Both the position numbers and the translations under genes were made by a program. A stretch of 64,000 nt of DNA from Saccharopolyspora sp. SCSIO 74807 (GTDB lineage Bacteria; Actinomycetota; Actinomycetes; Mycobacteriales; Pseudonocardiaceae). The DNA lies in contig NZ_CP146100.1 of NCBI RefSeq assembly GCF_037023755.1, positions 3,937,501 through 4,001,500 of the forward strand, read 5' to 3'. The stretch's first letter is position 1; each line of letters starts with the position of its first letter. Below are positions 26,298 to 35,273 of this stretch, one piece after another. The notes under the pieces were generated by a model. It did no database searches. It worked only from the letters and a program-made list of their open reading frames with translations, and was not told the origin of the DNA.

Positions 26298-26729
26298 TCA
26301 GCCCAGCGCTGCGTCCAAGGTGATCGTGGTGCCGGTCAGCGCGGCCGAGACCGGGCAGATCTCCTTGGCCTTCTGCGCGGCCTGCTGGAAGGTGTCCTCG
26401 TCGGCGCCGGGAACGTTGGCGCGCACGGTCAGCGCGATGCCGGTGATGGCGAACCCGCCGCCGGACTTGCCGAGGGTGACCTCCGCGCTGGCGTCGATCC
26501 GCTCCGGGGTGAGCCCGGATTCCCCGAGCACGCCGGAAAGCTGCATGCTGAAGCAGGAGGAGTGCGCGGCCGCGATCAGCTCCTCCGGGCTGGTCTGCCC
26601 GGCCGGGTCCTCCGCGCGCGTCGCGAACGAGACCGGGAACTGGCCCGCGTTCGAGGAATCCAGCGTCACCAGGCCCGACCCAGAGCCCAGGTCGCCGTTC
26701 CAAGTGGTCGTGGCGTTGCGATCGGCCAT
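26298..26729 (-). CDS. OsmC-family peroxiredoxin
   Basis: A 143-residue OsmC/Ohr protein that reduces organic hydroperoxides. The start MADRNATTTWNGDL at 26729 is typical. The first cysteine lies in AAHSSCFSMQLSGVL near residue 60 and the second in AKEICPVSAALTG near residue 124, the usual redox pair, and the catalytic arginine is within SFATRAEDPAGQTSPEEL. OsmC subgroup is favoured over Ohr by the N-terminus. An array of 19-base repeats begins 34 bases upstream of the ATG. Confidence 0.92.
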   Translation of the reverse strand: MADRNATTTWNGDLGSGSGLVTLDSSNAGQFPVSFATRAEDPAGQTSPEELIAAAHSSCFSMQLSGVLGESGLTPERIDASAEVTLGKSGGGFAITGIALTVRANVPGADEDTFQQAAQKAKEICPVSAALTGTTITLDAALG

Positions 26730-26762
26730 GGCAGTTCTCCTTGTCGTCGACTGCGTCGGGTG

Positions 26763-26819
26763 CCGGGTCCTCCCGGGGCGGCCGGGTCTTCCCGGAACGG
26801 CGGGGTCTTCCCGGAACGG
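26763..26819. repeat. Three tandem 19-bp repeats upstream of osmC
   Basis: Units at 26763-26781, 26782-26800 and 26801-26819 share CCGGGTCTTCCCGGAACGG; the last two differ at one base and the first at a few. A partial fourth begins at 26820. Each has the dyad-like TTCCCGGAA. They lie in the leader of the OsmC gene. Confidence 0.88.
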
Positions 26820-26971
26820 CCGGGATCGGCCGCACTGCCGGGAACACCCCGAGCCTGGCAAAGCTTCCTTGATCATGCCGTGCGGAATCTCATCGCGCAC
26901 CGGACCGGCCGTGGGCGGCCCCGGCTACGAATGATCTCCGGTCACCGGAATCCGAGCGGACCGGATCCGGG

Positions 26972-27658
26972 TCAATCCGCCGGACGCACCTCGGTGAGGC
27001 TGTGGATCAACGGCGGCAGCGTCTGCATGATGGTGTCCCGCGCGGCCTTCTCGGCATCCTGCGCACCGGAGAGGATCGCCTCCTGCATCGCGGACTCGAA
27101 CTGGTCCAGCAGCAGCCGGGTCAGGTGCAGCGGGTCGATCAGGAAGCGCAGCCCCACCGAGCCGAGCGCGGCGTCGACTATCGACGCCAGCTCGTGCTGG
27201 AACGCCTGCGAACTCTCCAGGAAGCGCGGCGCGACCTGCGGATCGCGCATCGCCAGCAGCCGGAATTCGCTGTTGAGCAGCGACCACTGCCGGTTCTCCG
27301 GCTGCACCGCCAGGATGTCGGCGATCACCCCTTCGATCCGCGCCGGATCGGGCTTGCCGCCGGTTCCGCCGAGCGCGGCGACCGCGTCGTCGAACCGTTC
27401 GCGCAGCGTCTCCAGCCGCATCCGGTTCTCCCGGTCGGCCAGCGCGAAGAACAGCTCCTCCTTGCTGGCGAAGTTGGAGTAGAACGCGCCGCGGGTGAAC
27501 CCGGCGTCGTCGCAGATGGCCTCGATGGAGGTGCCGTTGATGCCGTGCTCGCAGAACTGCCGGTAGGCGGCGTCGATGAGCCGTTCCCGCGTCTTGGCCC
27601 GGCGCGCGGTCTCCCGTGCGCCGCCTTCCGGCGCCCCGGCGGCCTTGCTCGTGTTCAC
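26972..27658 (-). CDS. TetR-family repressor divergent from the MMPL gene
   Basis: A 228-residue regulator. The N-terminal HTH is clear (RERLIDAAYRQFCEHGINGTS then ICDDAGFTRGAFYSNFASKEEL). The C-terminal ligand domain is hydrophobic and variable. It is divergent from the MMPL-YhgE operon over 200 bases that contain a strong palindrome array at 27758-27797, so it very likely represses the transporter operon and itself. Ligand unknown. Confidence 0.92.
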   Translation of the reverse strand: MNTSKAAGAPEGGARETARRAKTRERLIDAAYRQFCEHGINGTSIEAICDDAGFTRGAFYSNFASKEELFFALADRENRMRLETLRERFDDAVAALGGTGGKPDPARIEGVIADILAVQPENRQWSLLNSEFRLLAMRDPQVAPRFLESSQAFQHELASIVDAALGSVGLRFLIDPLHLTRLLLDQFESAMQEAILSGAQDAEKAARDTIMQTLPPLIHSLTEVRPAD

Positions 27659-27757
27659 GCGGACTTCCTCCTCGACGCCGGACCAGGATGACCCAGGACC
27701 GGGATCTATACCAGCAGTTTCGACCTTGGACTTGCACCCGGGTGGGGACGGTCGATG

Positions 27758-27797
27758 GTATCGGATACGCTGCTGTATCGGATACAGCGCCGTATCC
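27758..27797. promoter_or_regulatory. TetR operator: tandem GTATCGGATAC palindromes
   Basis: GTATCGGATAC occurs at 27758-27768 and again at 27775-27785, centres 17 bases apart, with a half-site GTATCC at 27792-27797. The second copy is the core of a 17-base palindrome GCTGTATC-G-GATACAGC at 27772-27788. This is the size and symmetry expected of a TetR operator and it sits between the divergent TetR and MMPL genes. Confidence 0.85.
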
Positions 27798-27858
27798 GTG
27801 TCCTTCGTCCGTTAGTGGCATAGACCCGTCCGGTACGTCCGGTGACAGGGAGTCTGGC

Positions 27859-30561
27859 GTGTCGTCGTTCCTCTACTCAGTCGGTCGCCGAGCATTCGCC
27901 GCCCGCAAGACCGTCCTGCTGATCTGGCTGCTGGTGCTGGCCATCGCGGGAGGCGGTGCGGGCCTGATGAACCAGGGCCTGGACAACAACGTCAGCATCC
28001 CGGGCACCGAGGCGCAGAACGCCCTCGAGCGGCTGTCGGTGACTTTCCCGCAGACCAGCGGCGCCTCGGCGCAGGTCCTCACGGTCGCGCCGCAAGGCGT
28101 GCGCGATCCGGCCGTGCGCGCCGAGATCGACAAGACCGTCCGCGAACTCGAGAACATGGACGGCGTCGCCTCGGTGATCTCGCCGTACCAGGAGGACCTG
28201 GGCGGTTCGATCAGCGACGACGGCCAAGCCGGCATCATCATGGCCCAGCTCGAAGGCCAGACCCAATCGATCGGGCAGCCCACCAAGGACCGCATCGCCC
28301 AGATCGCCGCCGACCTGCAGGACCGGCTGCCGGAAGGTGCGCAGGCCTCGCACGGCGGTCCGTTGTTCTCCACCGAGATCCCGGGCCTGAGCATCGTCGA
28401 AGCACTCGGCCTGGTGATCGCGATCGTGGTGCTCGTGATCACCCTCGGCTCGTTCCTGGCGGCAGGGATGCCGCTGATCAACGCACTGCTAGGGGTGGGG
28501 ATCTCCACCGCGCTGATCTTCCTGGCCACGGCGATTTGGACGATCAACGCGACCACCCCGCTGCTGTCGCTGATGCTCGGCCTGGCCGTGGGTATCGACT
28601 ACGCGCTGTTCATCGTGTCCAGACACCAGCAAGAACTGGCCGAGGGCGTATCGCCGCAGGAAGCCGCGGCGCGCTCCACGGCCACCGCGGGTTCGGCGGT
28701 CATCTTCGCCGGGCTCACCGTGATGATCGCGCTGGTCGGGCTCGGCGTGGCGGGCATCCCGTTCCTGACCACGATGGGCATCGCGGCCGCGGTCGGCGTC
28801 GGCATCGCGGTGCTGGTGTCGGTGACGCTGATGCCCGCGCTGCTGGGCTTCGCGCGCAACCGGATCAAGGCGCGGGAACCGAAAAAGCGCGCCAAGCGCC
28901 CGTTCGGCGAGCGGTTCTTCAGCGGCTGGGTGCGCGCGGTGACCCGCTTCCCGATCGTCACCGTGGTGCTCGTGATCGGGGCGCTCGGGATGGCCACGTT
29001 GCCAGCGGCCGGGCTGCGGCTGGCACTGCCCGACTCCGGGGCGCTGCCGAAGGAAGACCCGGCCCGGGTCACCTACGAGCGAATCGCCGAACACTTCCCG
29101 AAGGGCTTCAACGGCCCGCTGATCGTCACCGGCAACATCGTCACCAGCAACGACCCGCTCGGGCTGATGAACGACCTCAAGGGCGAGATCGAGCGGCTGC
29201 CCGGCGTGGCCGACGTGCCGATGGCCACCCCGAACCCGACCGCCGACACCGGCATCGTGCAGGTGGTCCCCGAAGGCGCGCCGGATTCCGAGCAGACCAA
29301 GCAGCTCGTCGACGAGCTCCGCTCGCTGCGGCCGCACTTCCAGGAGACCTACGGGGTGAACCTCTCGGTCACCGGGTTCACCGCGGTCGGCATCGACGTC
29401 TCGGCCAAGCTCGGTGAGGCGCTGCTGCCGTTTGCCGTGGTCGTGGTCGGGCTGTCGCTGATCCTGCTGACGATGGTGTTCCGCTCCATCGCGGTGCCGA
29501 TCAAGGCGACGCTGGGATACTTGCTCAGCATCGGGTCCTCGCTGGGCATCGTCGCGCTGGTGTTCCAGCACGGCTGGCTGGCCGAATTCTTCGGCGTCAC
29601 CCGTGCCGGACCGGTGATCAGCTTCATGCCGATCGTGCTAATGGGCGTGCTGTTCGGGCTGGCGATGGACTACGAGGTCTTCCTGGTCACGCGAATGCGC
29701 GAGGAATTCGTGCACACCAGGGACGCGCGCGGATCAGTCCACAGAGGATTCGTGTCCTCGGCGAAGGTCGTCACCGCCGCCGCGGTGATCATGTTCGCGG
29801 TGTTCATCGCGTTCGTGCCGGAGGGCGATGCGAACCTGAAGCCGATCGCGCTCGGGCTCGCCGTCGGTGTGTTCGTCGACGCGTTCATCGTGCGCATGAC
29901 GCTGGTGCCCGCGGTGCTGGCGCTGCTGGGCGACCGGGCGTGGTGGATGCCGCGCAAGCTGGACCGGGTGCTGCCCTCGTTCGACGTGGAAGGCGAGAAC
30001 CTGCGCGAGGAGATCGAGCTGGCCGACTGGCCCAGCCCCGGCTCCGACGAGGCGATCGCCTGCGAAGGGCTGCGGATGGCCGACCCGTCCGGCGGCGACC
30101 CGATCTACCAGGACGTCGGTTTCCTGTTGCCGCGCCAGGGAATCCACGTCGTGCGCGGCACGCACGAGTCCGCGATCAGCGCGTTGCTGCTGACGCTGTC
30201 CGGCCGGTTGAAGGCCGACGGCGGCAGGTTGAAGGTCCTCGGCTACGTGCTGCCCGCCCGCGCATCGTCGGTGCGCTCGCGGGTCGCCTACGTCGACGTC
30301 GGCGAAGGCGGCGCGGAGTCGGTGCGCAGCGCGCTCGCCGAGGATCCCGCCGTGCTGGTGCTGGACCGCACCGACCGGGTCTCCGACCCCGCGGCGCGCC
30401 TGGAGATCCGGGAGTTGCTGACCGGTTCCCGTCCCACGGTGCTGGCAGGAACGACCGGCCTGGCGGACGTGCGCGACATTCTGCCCGGGATCGGCTCGAT
30501 GACCGAACTGCGAGACGACGCCGAAGCCATGCCCAACGTGCTCTCCGGCGCGACCCGGTAA
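27859..30561 (+). CDS. MMPL/RND transporter fused to a degenerate ABC-ATPase-like domain
   Basis: The GTG at 27859, with GGGAG six bases upstream, gives 900 residues. Residues 1-~715 are an MMPL exporter: a first membrane helix at ~18-40, a periplasmic loop, helices around 180-330, a second half starting near 365, and FGLAMDYEVFLVTRMREEF near 600, the family's proton-relay region. From ~725 on, IACEGLRMADPSGG, a P-loop-like G767-THESAIS and a Walker-B-like VLVLD836 follow the layout of an ABC ATPase, but the P-loop lysine is replaced by Ile773 and no LSGGQ signature is visible. It probably cannot hydrolyse ATP and may be regulatory. The YhgE gene follows. Confidence 0.85.
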   Translation: MSSFLYSVGRRAFAARKTVLLIWLLVLAIAGGGAGLMNQGLDNNVSIPGTEAQNALERLSVTFPQTSGASAQVLTVAPQGVRDPAVRAEIDKTVRELENMDGVASVISPYQEDLGGSISDDGQAGIIMAQLEGQTQSIGQPTKDRIAQIAADLQDRLPEGAQASHGGPLFSTEIPGLSIVEALGLVIAIVVLVITLGSFLAAGMPLINALLGVGISTALIFLATAIWTINATTPLLSLMLGLAVGIDYALFIVSRHQQELAEGVSPQEAAARSTATAGSAVIFAGLTVMIALVGLGVAGIPFLTTMGIAAAVGVGIAVLVSVTLMPALLGFARNRIKAREPKKRAKRPFGERFFSGWVRAVTRFPIVTVVLVIGALGMATLPAAGLRLALPDSGALPKEDPARVTYERIAEHFPKGFNGPLIVTGNIVTSNDPLGLMNDLKGEIERLPGVADVPMATPNPTADTGIVQVVPEGAPDSEQTKQLVDELRSLRPHFQETYGVNLSVTGFTAVGIDVSAKLGEALLPFAVVVVGLSLILLTMVFRSIAVPIKATLGYLLSIGSSLGIVALVFQHGWLAEFFGVTRAGPVISFMPIVLMGVLFGLAMDYEVFLVTRMREEFVHTRDARGSVHRGFVSSAKVVTAAAVIMFAVFIAFVPEGDANLKPIALGLAVGVFVDAFIVRMTLVPAVLALLGDRAWWMPRKLDRVLPSFDVEGENLREEIELADWPSPGSDEAIACEGLRMADPSGGDPIYQDVGFLLPRQGIHVVRGTHESAISALLLTLSGRLKADGGRLKVLGYVLPARASSVRSRVAYVDVGEGGAESVRSALAEDPAVLVLDRTDRVSDPAARLEIRELLTGSRPTVLAGTTGLADVRDILPGIGSMTELRDDAEAMPNVLSGATR

Positions 30562-30593
30562 GCCGCGACCGCTAGAAAGCAGAGGAATTCACT

Positions 30594-32525
30594 GTGAGTC
30601 CGTCGCTGAAGGAGCGGTCCCGGTTCCGGGTCCGCTGGCTGCCGCTGCTCGGCCTGCTGCTGGTGCCGCTGGCCATCGCGGGCCTGCTGACCTGGTCGCT
30701 GGGCAAACCGCAGGACCGGCTCAAGGACGTCAAGGCCGCGGTGGTGAACACCGACGAGCCGGTCGAGATCAACGGCCAGCTCACCCCGCTGGGCAGGCAG
30801 CTGTCCGCGAAGCTGGTCGGCGGTGAGATCAAGAGCAACTACACCTGGGAGTTCGCCACTCCGGACACCGCGCGAGAAGGACTGGAGGACGGCACCTATT
30901 CGGCGGTCGTGACGATCCCGAAGAACTTCTCCCAGGCCGCCACCTCGTTCTCCGGCGATCCGGCGCAGGCCAAGCGCGCCACCGTCGACGTCGACACCGG
31001 CGACCGCAGCCGGCTGGCCGACGAGGCGATCAGCAAGACGGTGACCGACACCGCCGCGAACCTGCTCGGCCAGCAGTTGACCACCACCTACCTGGACAAC
31101 ATCTACGTCGGGTTCAACACCCTCAACGACCAGCTCGGCGAAGCCTCGAAGGGCGCGACGCAGCTGGCCGACGGCGCCGACCAGCTCGCGGGCGGCACCG
31201 ATCAGCTCTCCGGTGGTGCAGGTCAGCTGGCGGACGGCACGCGGCAGCTCGCGGGCGGGCTCGGCGCGCTGGACAACGGCGCTGGTCAGCTCGCGCAGGG
31301 CATGAACGCGTTGACCGGCGGGTTGCAGCAGATCCAGCAGCAGACCGCGCAGCTGCCCGACCAGGTCGGCACGCTGGCCGATGTCTCCGCGAAGGAATCC
31401 CAGGGCGTGCAGCAGCTCAACACCGGGCTGCAGGGCATGGCCAAGGAACTGGGCGAGATGTCCAAGGAGTGCCCGCCCGGTGTGGTGCCGATGTGCAACA
31501 AGCTGGCGGTGCAGGCCGCGACGGCGAAGGCGCTGTCCGAGGGCGGCGGACAGTTGCAGCAGGCCAGCACCGGTGTTTCCGGTGGGCTGGAGCAGCTTTC
31601 CGGCGGGCTGCCCGCGCTCACCGGCGGTCTCGGCCAGCTCGCCGGAGGCGCCGAGCAGCTCAACGGCGGAATGGGGCAGCTCGCCGGTGGGCTGTCGCAG
31701 ACCAGCGGCGGTGCCGGTCAGCTCGCCGACGGCGCCGACCAGCTCGCGGGCGGCACCCGCGGCCTCGCCGACGGCGCACGGCAGCTCGGCGACGGCACCG
31801 GGCAGCTGTCCGACGGCCTGGGCGAGGCGGTCGAGAAGCTGCCGAAGTACCCGGACGGGGACCGCGACAAGCTGGCGAAGGCGGTGGCGAACCCGGTCAC
31901 GACCGCGGAAGGCACCTCCATCGGCTTCGGCTCGTCCGGCCTGGCGCTGTACGCGGTGCTGGCGCTGTGGGCAGGCGCGGTGATCACGTTCCTGGTGCTG
32001 CGCCCGAAGCCGGAGCGGACGCTGGAATCGACCCGCTCGTCGTTCCGGCTGGCTCTGGACCAGGCCCGATCGCCCGCCGCGCTCGCGGTGGTGCAGGGGC
32101 TGCTGGTGAGCGTGGTCGTCGGCATCGCAGGGGATCTCTCGGCGGGGCAGTGGTTCGGTTGCGCCGGGTTGCTGGCGCTGACCGCGGTCGCGTTCACCGC
32201 GGTCAACCAGGGACTCGCGGCCGCGTTCGGCAACATCGGGCGGTTCGTCGGATTGCTGGTGGGGCTGGTCGTGCTGGCGAACGGCTTCATCTCGGCGGTG
32301 CCCGGCGTGCTCGGGCAGATCTCCGCGGCGCTGCCGGTCGGTCCGGCGCAGGACGCGCTGCGGGCACTCACCGGCGGCGGCACCGTCGGCGGCGGCTCGA
32401 TCGCGGTGCTGGTCGTGTGGGGGCTGGCCGGACTGGTGGTGACTTACCTGGCCGTCGAGCGCGGCCGGACGGTCCGCGCCACCCAGTTCCGCCCGGCCTA
32501 CACCTTCCGCCGCGGCATGGCATGA
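30594..32525 (+). CDS. YhgE/Pip-type membrane protein with glycine-rich coiled repeats
   Basis: A 643-residue protein from the GTG at 30594. One membrane helix lies at ~15-36, then an outside region with DKDVKAAVVNTDE-like start and a long array of short repeats of the form GAxQLADGxxQLAGG at ~185-420, characteristic of YhgE/phage-infection proteins. Five or six membrane helices follow from ~445 to 630, as in ABC-2 permeases. Such proteins resemble EsaA of type VII systems and transporter permeases. It is 32 bases downstream of the MMPL gene and ends 5 bases before a strong hairpin, so the two form one operon. Confidence 0.88.
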   Translation: MSPSLKERSRFRVRWLPLLGLLLVPLAIAGLLTWSLGKPQDRLKDVKAAVVNTDEPVEINGQLTPLGRQLSAKLVGGEIKSNYTWEFATPDTAREGLEDGTYSAVVTIPKNFSQAATSFSGDPAQAKRATVDVDTGDRSRLADEAISKTVTDTAANLLGQQLTTTYLDNIYVGFNTLNDQLGEASKGATQLADGADQLAGGTDQLSGGAGQLADGTRQLAGGLGALDNGAGQLAQGMNALTGGLQQIQQQTAQLPDQVGTLADVSAKESQGVQQLNTGLQGMAKELGEMSKECPPGVVPMCNKLAVQAATAKALSEGGGQLQQASTGVSGGLEQLSGGLPALTGGLGQLAGGAEQLNGGMGQLAGGLSQTSGGAGQLADGADQLAGGTRGLADGARQLGDGTGQLSDGLGEAVEKLPKYPDGDRDKLAKAVANPVTTAEGTSIGFGSSGLALYAVLALWAGAVITFLVLRPKPERTLESTRSSFRLALDQARSPAALAVVQGLLVSVVVGIAGDLSAGQWFGCAGLLALTAVAFTAVNQGLAAAFGNIGRFVGLLVGLVVLANGFISAVPGVLGQISAALPVGPAQDALRALTGGGTVGGGSIAVLVVWGLAGLVVTYLAVERGRTVRATQFRPAYTFRRGMA

Positions 32526-32530
32526 CCGAG

Positions 32531-32562
32531 CGGGCCGGCCGGGACCACCGGCCGGCCCGTTT
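32531..32562. terminator. Terminator after the YhgE gene
   Basis: A 12-base perfect stem: 32531-32542 (CGGGCCGGCCGG) and 32548-32559, loop GACCA, followed by TTT. It separates the transporter operon from the convergent hydrolase gene. Confidence 0.85.
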
Positions 32563-32589
32563 CCTTCCGATGTGGACGCCTCGCGCGGC

Positions 32590-33453
32590 TCAGCGCGGCG
32601 GCTGCGCAGCGGACGGCGTCAGGAACTCCGCGATCAGCGAGTTGACGCGGGCCGGTGACTGGCGTGCCGACCAGTGCCCGTTGCCGGGCAGCACCTCCAG
32701 GCGCGCGCCCGGGACCCGCCGGGCTGCTGCGGCGGTGTGCTCCGGTTTCACCCCGACGTCGCGGTCGCCCTGGATGAACAGCGCCGGGCAGCGGATCTCG
32801 GGCAGGCGGTCGCGCAGGTCCACGTTCATCGCGCGCAGGCCGATCGAGGCGTTCTGCCAATCCGAGGCGCCGGCGCCGTTGGCCAGCACTTCCCGGTGGA
32901 TCTCGGTGACCACGTCGTCGAAGTCGGCGACCGGCCCGGCGAACAGCGCCCGCCTGGCGAACCAGGCGACCATCGCCCGGTGCCGGAACAGCAGGCCGGA
33001 CAGGCGGGACGTGAGCGGGGCCAGCTTGGCGGTCAACCACAGCAGCTGGTGCAGACCGGGCGGGAACGACAGGACACCGCCCGGTGCCAGCGCGACCAGC
33101 CGCCGCACCCGCTCCGGGTGCTCGATGGCGTAGGCCAGCGTCAGCGCCCCGCCCTGGGACAGTCCGACCAGACTCGCGTCGTCGAGTCCGAAGTGGTCGA
33201 GCACGGCGCCGATGCAGCGCAGCATCACGTCGTGGTCGGCGGGTCCGCGCCACGGCCTGCTCGCGCCCTGCTTGGGCCAGTCCAGGGCGAAGACCCGGTG
33301 CTGGGTCGCGAGCGCGGGAATGAGGTGCCGCCAGCTCAGCAGCGCGTTGTCCAGCCCGGCGCCGCTGAGCAGCAGGACCGGACTACCGCTCTGCCCGGCG
33401 CTGAGCACGCGCAGGCTGCCCTCGGGAAGGTCGATGAAGGTGCTCCGGTGCAT
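32590..33453 (-). CDS. Alpha/beta hydrolase
   Basis: A 287-residue serine hydrolase. The nucleophile elbow is GLS99QGG, with oxyanion region SGAGLDNALLSW; the acid is in GDRDVGVKPEH and the histidine in GNGHWSARQSP. The lid region ~130-200 is hydrophobic. No signal peptide. Substrate unknown. It lies 22 bases downstream of the TetR gene on the same strand, so it is probably in that regulator's operon. Confidence 0.88.
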   Translation of the reverse strand: MHRSTFIDLPEGSLRVLSAGQSGSPVLLLSGAGLDNALLSWRHLIPALATQHRVFALDWPKQGASRPWRGPADHDVMLRCIGAVLDHFGLDDASLVGLSQGGALTLAYAIEHPERVRRLVALAPGGVLSFPPGLHQLLWLTAKLAPLTSRLSGLLFRHRAMVAWFARRALFAGPVADFDDVVTEIHREVLANGAGASDWQNASIGLRAMNVDLRDRLPEIRCPALFIQGDRDVGVKPEHTAAAARRVPGARLEVLPGNGHWSARQSPARVNSLIAEFLTPSAAQPPR

Positions 33454-33475
33454 CAGGTCCCCCGTTCACCGCGGA

Positions 33476-34156
33476 TCATTCCGCCGGACTCCCAAGTTGC
33501 TCCTGCACGCGATCGAGCAGGTGCAGCTGCGCCCGGCGGGTCGCCCCGTCGTCGCGCGCGGCCGCGGTCCGATCCAACCCGCTTTCGACCATGTCGGTGA
33601 TCACGTCCAGGACGGGTTCCAGCCGATCGTCGCTGAGCCCGCCCACCAGCGGGCCGATGGAGAACACGCCGACGGTGAGCGCGCTGAGGGCGATCGAGAC
33701 GTCCTCCGGGTCGACGTCGCCGCGAACGGCCCCGGCGCGCTGCAACTCGTCGAGGTAGCGCGTGACCCACGCGACGCGCGCTGCGTAGCGGTCGTCCGTG
33801 CGGTCGCGGATGTAGCTGCCGAGCACGTCCGTGTCGGCTTGCAGGAATGCGCGCGCTAGCGGGTCCCGGAGCAGCGCGCGGATGCCGAACCGGTATGCCG
33901 CGGCCAGCCCCACCGGTCCGCTGCTGCCTTCGACCCCGGCGCGCACTTCGGCGAGCATCCGCTGCGAGTTGCGCACCAGCAGTGCGTCCAGCACCGCGCC
34001 CTTGCTCGGGAATTCCCGGTACACCGCGCCCTTGGCGATGCCGGATCGCGCCGAGATCTCCGCGATGCTCGTGCGGTCGTAGCCGTTCGCGCAGAACAGC
34101 TCCTCGGCGCGGTCGAGGATGACCGAGGCGCGGTGCGGGATCAGCGGTCTGGGCAA
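33476..34156 (-). CDS. TetR-family regulator
   Basis: I prefer the TTG at 34156, six bases after a GGGAGGAGG ribosome site, giving 226 residues. The ATG at 34204 would place the ribosome site inside the gene and run through an operator-like inverted repeat. HTH: ASVILDRAEELFCANGYDRTS then ISARSGIAKGAVYREFPSKGAV. The C-terminal part is a typical TetR ligand domain. It precedes the alpha/beta hydrolase and diverges from the dienelactone hydrolase at 34461, either of which it may control. Confidence 0.85.
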   Translation of the reverse strand: MPRPLIPHRASVILDRAEELFCANGYDRTSIAEISARSGIAKGAVYREFPSKGAVLDALLVRNSQRMLAEVRAGVEGSSGPVGLAAAYRFGIRALLRDPLARAFLQADTDVLGSYIRDRTDDRYAARVAWVTRYLDELQRAGAVRGDVDPEDVSIALSALTVGVFSIGPLVGGLSDDRLEPVLDVITDMVESGLDRTAAARDDGATRRAQLHLLDRVQEQLGSPAE

Positions 34157-34179
34157 CGGGTCCTCCTCCCGAACGGTAA

Positions 34180-34203
34180 TGACCAATATGCATGTTTCGG
34201 TCA
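34180..34203. promoter_or_regulatory. Inverted repeat, probable TetR operator
   Basis: TGACC at 34180-34184 and GGTCA at 34199-34203 flank a 14-base AT-rich core containing ATGCAT. It is 24 bases upstream of the preferred TTG start of the TetR gene, suiting autoregulation. Confidence 0.55.
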
Positions 34204-34460
34204 CTACGGCGCAAGGGCGCGTCGATACGAGGTCGGCGTGCGGCAGGCCCGAAACTTCGCCCTACGCCTAGTAGGGTCTGCTCGGCGGAGCCGTTGCGCC
34301 GCAAGGCATCGCCTGGGCGCACGCGGTGATGCCCAGCGGCGCGGGCCGGGCACGACGCTCGCGCGTGGCCGTACCCGGACCGGTGCGCCGGAAGCGGCCG
34401 GGAAGGTCCCGCGGCCCCGCCACGCACACCACAGCTGGACGACCATCGAGGTTCGGTGCC

Positions 34461-35165
34461 ATGACTGAGCAGATCCCCACCGCGGACGGCAGGCTCGAAG
34501 GCCACCTGTCCGTGCCGTATCCGTCGATCTCCGGTGCAGCGCCGTGGCCCGGCGTGGTGGTCGTGCACGACGCTTTCGGGCTGAACCAGGACACCAAGAA
34601 CATCACCGACCGGTTCGCCTCCGCCGGATACCTCGCGATCGCGCCGGACCTCTACAGCCGAGGCGGTTTCGCGCGCTGCGTGCGCTCGGTCTTCGGCCAG
34701 CTCAGCAAGGGCAGCGGCCGAGCGTTCGAGGACATCGAAGCGGCTCGCGAGCTGCTCGCGAGCCGGTCCGACTGCACCGGCGCGGTCGGCGTCGCCGGGT
34801 TCTGCATGGGTGGTGGCTTCGCGCTGCTGGCCGCGCCGCGCGGGTTCCAGGCCGCGGCGCCGTACTACGGGCAGGTGCCTTCGGACGCCGAGGTGCTGGC
34901 CGGGTCTTGCCCTGTGGTGGCCAGCTTCGGCGGCAAGGACCCGACGCTGCGCGGTGCCGCGGACAAGCTGGATTCGCAGCTGACCGAGCTGGGCGTGCCG
35001 CACGACGTCAAGGAGTACCCGGAAGCCGGGCACAGCTTCGCCAACCAGCTGCCGGTCGGCCCGTTCGGGCCGCTGACCCGGGTGCTGGGCTTCGGTTACC
35101 ACCACGAGTCGTCCGAGGACGCCTGGCAGCGGGTGCGGAACTTCTTCGCCGAGCACCTGAGCTGA
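34461..35165 (+). CDS. Dienelactone hydrolase family protein, copy 1
   Basis: A 234-residue alpha/beta hydrolase with a cysteine nucleophile: GFC115MGGGFALLA. The acid lies in FGGKDPTLRG and the histidine in EAGHSFANQ. GVVVVHDAFGLNQ is the family's N-terminal landmark. These enzymes open lactone or ester bonds of aromatic breakdown products; substrate here is unknown. Start ATG at 34461. A second family member lies at 60574-61272. Confidence 0.9.
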   Translation: MTEQIPTADGRLEGHLSVPYPSISGAAPWPGVVVVHDAFGLNQDTKNITDRFASAGYLAIAPDLYSRGGFARCVRSVFGQLSKGSGRAFEDIEAARELLASRSDCTGAVGVAGFCMGGGFALLAAPRGFQAAAPYYGQVPSDAEVLAGSCPVVASFGGKDPTLRGAADKLDSQLTELGVPHDVKEYPEAGHSFANQLPVGPFGPLTRVLGFGYHHESSEDAWQRVRNFFAEHLS

Positions 35166-35273
35166 GCGGGATCAACTCGGCCCGCCGCGCGCCGCAGCAG
35201 CCTCCGGTCGCGGTGCTGTACGCGGCGAGCAGAGATGATGCCGGGTGCGCCAGCGCGACCTCCGAAGAACCGA

